10,450 bases of DNA from a bacterium (GTDB lineage Bacteria > ARS69): assembly GCA_025774865.1 (NCBI GenBank), contig JALGZO010000250.1, forward strand, positions 1-10,450, read 5' to 3'. Under the pieces are notes generated by a model. The model had not been told where the DNA came from. It did no database searches and saw only the letters and a list, made by a program, of their open reading frames with translations. This document shows positions 5,750 to 10,450 of the stretch, piece by piece. The position numbers and the translations under genes are program-made. Each line of letters starts with the position of its first letter. Within the stretch, counting starts at the first letter, position 1.

Positions 5750-7173
5750 GGGCCTGGCCGGTTCTTGTCCTGACTCTGGCGGCGACGGCCGCCGCCTCGG
5801 CCCGGGCCCAGGAGGTGAGCGACGCGCCGGAGACAGTCGCCGGCATCCTGCGTCCGGATGGATCGACCGCGACGCCGTTGACGCTCCGCGACGTCGTGGA
5901 CGCGGCGCTGGAGCACAACGCCCAGATACAGAAGGTGCGTCTCCGGAGGGAGGAGCTTCGCGGGCAGGGGTGGCGCGCTCGGGCGACGGGGCTCCCGTCC
6001 TTCGACCTGAACGGATCGTGGAATCGGTCTCGAGACCCGAGCTTTCTTCTCGATTTGCCCCCGGAGTTCACGGAGTCCGACTCCGCGTCCGGCTTCGGTC
6101 AGTTCTCGGAGCCCCTGACGCGCTGGCGCGGGAGCGTCTCCTCCGTGTGGGAGCTGAACCCGTTCCGCATCGTCAACGCGATCCAGGGGGTCGAGGTGGC
6201 GAACGACCAGTACCGGGAAGATGTCGAGGGGTCCGAATACGAGCTCGCCGAGGAAGCGATCCGCGGGTTCCACGAGATCGTCCTCCACCAGCAGCGAGTC
6301 GAAGCCCTCGACGCGGAGATCGCGGAGCGCACGGAGTTCCTCGACGCGACCCGTCGCCGCCTCCAGCTGGAGCTCACCACGCCGCTCGACACGCTGCGCG
6401 CGGCGGTGGCGCTGGCGAACGTGATTCCCGTACGCCGTCGCGCGGCGAAGGACCTGTTCAATGCTGCCTCCCTTCTGAACCTCGTCATGGGCCGCGACGC
6501 CCTGACGCCTCTCAGCATCGAGTCCCAGTTCGACGCCGAGCGCATCTCGATCGACGTGACCGAGGCGACGACGCTCGCCTACGACCGGCCCGACATTCGC
6601 AGCCTCGAGCTCGAGATCGACTTCCTGCGTAAACAGCGGGGGGTCTTCCGGGCCGACGCACGTCCGTTCGTCTCGGCGTACGGTTCGTACGGATACGTGG
6701 CGAGGACCGCGGGAGATCTATTCGAAGGACAGAACGACTTCTGGGACGTGAACGTCGCGCTGACGATCCCGCTCTGGGACGGCTTCGAGACGAAGGGCCG
6801 GGTGATCGAGACGAACGCCGCGATTCTCCAGACCGAGAAGGAGCTCCTGAGTGCGCAGCAGCTCGCGCAGGTCGAGGTTGCCGTGACGCTCGAAGAGCTC
6901 GCGGCCGCCTGGGAGAACTACGACGCCGCGCGCTTGAACCTGGAGGCCGCCGAGTCCGCGCGGGATCAGATCGCCCTGCGTTACGATCTCGGTCGCGCGC
7001 ACTATCTCGACTTTCTCAACGCACAAACCGCGCGCCTCGCGGCCCTGAGCCAGACGATCGAGGCGCGCTACGAAGTGCTCGTCCAGTCCGCGGTGCTCAA
7101 ACGCGTGCTCGGACTCGACCCCATGCTTCCGTTCTCCCGCGTTCGGGAAGCGCTCGAAGGGAGCACCCCATGA
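5746..7173 (+). CDS. TolC-family outer-membrane efflux channel
   Basis: 475 residues. A Sec signal peptide occupies residues 1-22 (a Leu/Ala/Thr core ending ARAQ). The first outer-membrane-efflux repeat begins LTLRDVVDAALEHNAQIQKV (about 45-64), with long helices at about 150-245. The second repeat covers about 275-460, including the beta-barrel strand motif ALTIPLWDGF (338-347) and the RYDLGRAHYLDFLNAQTARL stretch (412-431), typical of the coiled alpha-barrel of this family. Such proteins form trimers spanning the outer membrane and periplasm and give the exit duct of tripartite pumps. The ATG at 5746 overlaps the regulator's TGA, has GGAGGGG upstream, and gives a proper signal peptide. The frame is open further upstream, but that extension runs inside the regulator gene and is not coding. 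The adaptor and RND pump follow directly, so the three products almost certainly assemble together. Confidence 0.95.
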   Translation: MRAWPVLVLTLAATAAASARAQEVSDAPETVAGILRPDGSTATPLTLRDVVDAALEHNAQIQKVRLRREELRGQGWRARATGLPSFDLNGSWNRSRDPSFLLDLPPEFTESDSASGFGQFSEPLTRWRGSVSSVWELNPFRIVNAIQGVEVANDQYREDVEGSEYELAEEAIRGFHEIVLHQQRVEALDAEIAERTEFLDATRRRLQLELTTPLDTLRAAVALANVIPVRRRAAKDLFNAASLLNLVMGRDALTPLSIESQFDAERISIDVTEATTLAYDRPDIRSLELEIDFLRKQRGVFRADARPFVSAYGSYGYVARTAGDLFEGQNDFWDVNVALTIPLWDGFETKGRVIETNAAILQTEKELLSAQQLAQVEVAVTLEELAAAWENYDAARLNLEAAESARDQIALRYDLGRAHYLDFLNAQTARLAALSQTIEARYEVLVQSAVLKRVLGLDPMLPFSRVREALEGSTP

Positions 7174-8318
7174 GACCAGTCGTCGCCGCCGCCATTCTCC
7201 TCGCGTCGTCGCTGGCGGTCGCCGGCTGCGGAGACGGGAGCCAGGCGGAGAACGGCCCCGGTGCGATCGCGGAAGTTCCCGTGAACGTCCGCGTCCTCAC
7301 CGTCGAGAGGACCGATCTGCCCGAGCATCTGGCGATCTCCGGCCCGCTCCGACCGATCCACGGCACCGACGTGAGCACGGAAGAGTCAGGCGTGGTGGCG
7401 GACATACCGCGGGACAAGGGAAGCTCCGTCGCGCGCGACGAGGTGGTGGTCCTGCTCGAGCGCGAGGTTCTCGAAGCGTCGATGCGGGCCGCGGAAGCGG
7501 GCCGAGACCTCGCCGCGTACACGGCCGAGCGCACGCAGAAGCTCTTCGAGGCGAAGCAGGCGAGCCGCGAAGAGGCGTTTCGCGCGGAGACCGAGCTCGA
7601 GGAGGCGAAGGCGAACGCCGACATCGCCCGTCTCCGCTGGGAACGGGCCGCGGTCAAGGCCCCGCTGGAGGGCATCGTCGCGGACCGGTACGTCGAAGCC
7701 GGCGAGTTCGTCACGGCGGGGACGCCGGTCGCCCGTATCGTCGATCCGTACACGTTGAAGCTGACATCGCACGTGTCGGAGCGCGAGGTGATGGGGATCG
7801 AGCCGGGCTCACCGGCGCGCGTCACACTGGACGGACTCCAGCGCGCGGTCGACGGCTACGTGCACTGGATCTCGTTCGAGGCGGAACCCATGAGCGGGAA
7901 GTTCCAGGTCGAGGTTCGGATCGACAACCGCGACCTGGCGCTGCGCCCCGGCGTGGTGGCCCGGGCGGAAGTGCTGACCCGAGTCCACGAGGGCGTGCTG
8001 GTCGTGCCCCGGGACGCGGTGATCCTCGGCCCCGCCGGTCCGTCCGTGTTCGTAGTCGACGGCGACCGCGCGAAGAACCGCACCGTTACCCTCGGCCCCG
8101 ACCAGGGTCTCATGGCCATCGTCCTCGACGGATTGACCGATCGTGAGAGGATCGTCGTCCGCGGTCAGCGCGATCTGCGCGACGACTCGCTCGTCGAGGT
8201 CCGCGAAGTGGCTTTGGCCCTCGACGGCTCCCTCGAGGACGACCCGTTCGAGGTGAAGGCCGCCGCCTCCGAAGAGCCCGCCGACGTTCGCACCGTCGCC
8301 GAGGGGCACACGCCGTGA
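7170..8318 (+). CDS. RND efflux periplasmic adaptor (membrane-fusion lipoprotein, HlyD/AcrA-like)
   Basis: 382 residues. The N-terminus is a lipoprotein signal with lipobox VAGC and Cys20 as the lipidation site, followed by Gly-Asp. Domains in order: membrane-proximal strand (38-60), first half of the barrel-sandwich or lipoyl domain with ESGVVADIPRDKGSSV (72-87), an Ala/Glu-rich alpha-hairpin of about 60 residues (99-160), the second lipoyl half with VKAPLEGIVADRYVEAGEFV (162-181) and AGTPVARI, a beta-barrel (about 195-265), and a C-terminal membrane-proximal domain (VVPRDAVILGPAGPSVFVVD and onward to about 345). The acidic Ala-rich tail beyond it looks flexible. Adaptors of this type link the inner-membrane RND pump to the TolC-like duct. 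The short alpha-hairpin implies a compact contact with the channel. The ATG overlaps the tolC-like TGA, and the RND GTG overlaps this stop, so translational coupling is likely. Confidence 0.95.
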   Translation: MRPVVAAAILLASSLAVAGCGDGSQAENGPGAIAEVPVNVRVLTVERTDLPEHLAISGPLRPIHGTDVSTEESGVVADIPRDKGSSVARDEVVVLLEREVLEASMRAAEAGRDLAAYTAERTQKLFEAKQASREEAFRAETELEEAKANADIARLRWERAAVKAPLEGIVADRYVEAGEFVTAGTPVARIVDPYTLKLTSHVSEREVMGIEPGSPARVTLDGLQRAVDGYVHWISFEAEPMSGKFQVEVRIDNRDLALRPGVVARAEVLTRVHEGVLVVPRDAVILGPAGPSVFVVDGDRAKNRTVTLGPDQGLMAIVLDGLTDRERIVVRGQRDLRDDSLVEVREVALALDGSLEDDPFEVKAAASEEPADVRTVAEGHTP

Positions 8319-10450
8319 AGATCACCGACATCTCGATTCAACGCACGCCGACCGTCTTCGCCCTCATGGCGATCGTGGCCTTCATGGGGACGGCGTCGTA
8401 TGTCGCTCTTCCCCGGGAGTCGGCGCCGCAGATCGAGATCCCGTTCGTGATGGTCTTTGCGCCGTACTACGGGTCGAGCCCCGCCGACATGGAGAAGCTC
8501 GTCACCCGGAAGCTCGAGACTCAGCTGCACGGGCTTTCGGATCTGAAAGAGATGACGAGCACTTCCGCGGAAGGCGTGTCCTCCATCGTTCTCGAGTTCG
8601 AAGTCGGAATCGACATGTCGGACGCGCTGCAGAAGGTCCGAGACGCCGTGGAGCTCGCGAAACCGGAGCTGCCCGCGGACACGCGCGAGGACCTCATCGT
8701 GAAGGAGTTCGACTCGAACGAGCTGTGGCCGGTCATGGACGTCGTCCTGTCCGGGGACTACGACCCGGTCCGGCTGAAGAAGGCGGCCGAGGACCTTCAG
8801 GAGGCGATCGAGCAGATACGCGGCGTGCTGGGCGTCGGCCTCACGGGGGGAGTCGAGCGCGAGGTCCGCGTGGACGTGGACCCGGAGCGCCTGCGCTTCT
8901 ACGCCCTCGGTCTCACCGACGTGATAGACGCGATCCGCGAAGAGAACGTCACCATTCCGGGCGGGGAGCTCTCGCTCGGCACGTACGACTACCAGGTGCG
9001 CGTCCCGGGCGAGTTCTCGGACGTCGACACGATCCGCGACATCGTCGTGAATCCCGCGGTCCTCCCGCCGGTGTACTTGCGGGACGTCGCTTCCGTGTCG
9101 TTCGGGATCAAGGAACGCGAGTCCATCTCGCGCCTGAACGCCTCCGATTCCGTCACGCTTTCGGTCAAGAAGCAGACCGGAGAGAACATCATTCGCATCG
9201 CGGGCGAGGTTCGGAAAGCGATCGACGAGATGCGTCCATCCCTACCGGAGGGGACCCGAATCACCGTGGTCTCCGATCAATCGGTGCAGATCAAGGACAT
9301 GGTGGCCGAGCTCGAGAACAACATCTTGAGTGGGCTGATTCTCGTGGTGGTCTGCCTCTTCCTGTTCCTCGGCATCCGTAACGCGTTCTTCGCGGGCGCG
9401 GCCATCCCGTTCTCGATGCTGATCTCCTTCGTGGTGCTGCGCTTCCTCGGAATCACGCTCAACATGGTGGTGCTCTTCTCCCTCATCCTCGCGCTGGGCA
9501 TGCTCGTCGACAACGCAATCGTCGTGATCGAGAACATCTTCCGCAATCGAACCGGCGGCATGCCGCTGAAGGAGGCCGCCCTCAAGGGGACCGCGCAGGT
9601 CGCGACGCCCGTCGTCGCCTCCACCCTGACGACGCTGTGCGCGTTCGGGCCGCTGGTCTTCTGGCCCGGGGTGATGGGCGAGTTCATGAAGTACCTGCCC
9701 ATCACCGTGATCATCACGCTGGCCGCTTCGCTGCTCGTCGCGCTCGTGTTCAACCCGGTGCTCTGTGCGACTTTCATGAAGATCCCCAAGGCGACCGGTG
9801 GAAAGCCGAGACTCGGAGACCGGATGCTGCAGTTCGGCCTGCGGACCTACGATCCGGTGATCCGCTGGGCCCTGCGCCACCGGGGCAGGACGCTGGCGGG
9901 AATGGCGGTGATCTTCATCGCAACCCTGGTCGTGTTCGGCCGGTTCAATGCGGGGATCGAGCTCTTCCCGGACGTCGATCCCACGTACGCCTTTGCGTCG
10001 CTCGAAGCGCCGTCGGGAACGCGGTTGGAGCTCAGCGACACCTACGCCCACGATCTCGAGACCGCGATCCATGACGTCCCCGACCTCACGGCGTTCGTCA
10101 CGAAGGTGGGAGAGGGCGGCCAGGACAACTTCGGCGGGTCCTCCGGCGGTTCTCCTCACCTGAGCCGCGTCTCGATGGAGTTCGTCAAGAAGGAAGAGCG
10201 CTCGCAGTCGTCGCGATCATCGCTCTCCGCACTGAGGACGGCGCTCGAGTCCTTCACGGGAGCGAAGCTCGTGATCGACAAGTTCGACGAGGGACCGCCG
10301 ACCGGGAAGCCCGTGAACATCGAGGTCACCGGGGACGATTTCGCGAAGCTCGGGGACATCTCGGAGGAGATTCAGGCTCGCATCCGAGACATCCCCGGCC
10401 TCGTCAATCTCCAGGACGACCACGATCGCGGCCGTCCCGAGATCCAGATC
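8315..10450 (+). CDS. RND-family efflux transporter, HAE1/AcrB-like (C-terminal part beyond window)
   Basis: Open for 712 codons to the window edge. Family members are about 1,000-1,050 residues, so roughly two thirds is present. The GTG start overlaps the adaptor stop (GTGA). The N-terminus reads VKITDISIQRTPTVFALMAI, with the first membrane helix at about 13-31. It is followed by ALPRESAPQIEIPFVMV and the periplasmic porter and docking domains to about residue 335. Membrane helices 2-6 then follow (TM2 about 338-356). TM4 carries the proton-relay motif LGMLVDNAIVVIENI with Asp399-Asn400 where AcrB has Asp407-Asp408. TM7 falls at about 527-545, and the second porter half begins RFNAGIELFPDVDPTYAF. 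This is the inner-membrane, proton-driven pump of the tripartite system. Substrates (drugs, lipids, detergents or others) cannot be told from the sequence. The partner residues in TM10-TM12 lie outside the window. Confidence 0.96.
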   Translation, partial: MKITDISIQRTPTVFALMAIVAFMGTASYVALPRESAPQIEIPFVMVFAPYYGSSPADMEKLVTRKLETQLHGLSDLKEMTSTSAEGVSSIVLEFEVGIDMSDALQKVRDAVELAKPELPADTREDLIVKEFDSNELWPVMDVVLSGDYDPVRLKKAAEDLQEAIEQIRGVLGVGLTGGVEREVRVDVDPERLRFYALGLTDVIDAIREENVTIPGGELSLGTYDYQVRVPGEFSDVDTIRDIVVNPAVLPPVYLRDVASVSFGIKERESISRLNASDSVTLSVKKQTGENIIRIAGEVRKAIDEMRPSLPEGTRITVVSDQSVQIKDMVAELENNILSGLILVVVCLFLFLGIRNAFFAGAAIPFSMLISFVVLRFLGITLNMVVLFSLILALGMLVDNAIVVIENIFRNRTGGMPLKEAALKGTAQVATPVVASTLTTLCAFGPLVFWPGVMGEFMKYLPITVIITLAASLLVALVFNPVLCATFMKIPKATGGKPRLGDRMLQFGLRTYDPVIRWALRHRGRTLAGMAVIFIATLVVFGRFNAGIELFPDVDPTYAFASLEAPSGTRLELSDTYAHDLETAIHDVPDLTAFVTKVGEGGQDNFGGSSGGSPHLSRVSMEFVKKEERSQSSRSSLSALRTALESFTGAKLVIDKFDEGPPTGKPVNIEVTGDDFAKLGDISEEIQARIRDIPGLVNLQDDHDRGRPEIQI

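Noticed and set aside
1-10450. CRISPR arrays, tRNA or rRNA genes, insertion sequences or integrase and phage genes
   Set aside because: No regularly spaced repeats, cloverleaf-like segments, terminal inverted repeats or transposase motifs were seen on reading both strands.

Overview
The window is GC-rich throughout and tightly packed. The genes have long, GC-ending codons, little intergenic space and several start/stop overlaps. A TolC-type outer-membrane channel and a lipobox-bearing efflux adaptor show a diderm (Gram-negative) bacterium. Gene content and style would fit Gemmatimonadota or another GC-rich environmental phylum, but nothing here fixes the taxonomy. I see no rRNA, tRNA, CRISPR array, insertion sequence or phage gene.

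Layout. (1) Positions 1-301, minus strand: the N-terminal part of an exported protein of unknown function that runs off the left edge. (2) Positions 368-1183, plus strand: a CPBP-family intramembrane protease, divergent from (1) and overlapping the end of thiL tail to tail by 53 bp. (3) Positions 5037 down to 1131, minus strand: one compact run of genes that reads as an operon. It goes endonuclease V (nfi), a small zinc-ribbon protein, a broken macro-domain (ADP-ribose-binding) gene, the bifunctional NAD(P)HX epimerase/dehydratase nnr, and thiamine-monophosphate kinase thiL. The first three gaps are 17-24 nt, and nnr/thiL share an ATGA overlap. The theme is repair: deaminated DNA bases (Nfi), damaged nicotinamide cofactors (Nnr) and originally ADP-ribose metabolites (macro domain), with cofactor synthesis (ThiL). 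(4) Positions 5261 to the right edge, plus strand: a four-gene efflux operon. It has a GbsR/MarR-type regulator, a TolC-like channel, a lipoprotein membrane-fusion adaptor and an RND (HAE1/AcrB-like) transporter, each start overlapping the previous stop (ATGA, ATGA, GTGA). The RND gene runs off the right edge after 712 codons.

The divergent space between nfi and the efflux operon is the main regulatory region. It carries a near-consensus sigma70 promoter (17-nt spacer) for the efflux operon. On the other strand there is a weaker promoter, followed by a strongly base-paired leader just before the likely TTG start of nfi. The regulator being first gene of the efflux operon suggests autoregulation.

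The most notable observations are the macro-domain remnant, whose three matching segments lie in three frames with both functional loops missing; the nfi leader hairpins; and the convergent CPBP/thiL overlap. I found no convincing new multi-gene system. The rest is recognisable housekeeping, repair and efflux.
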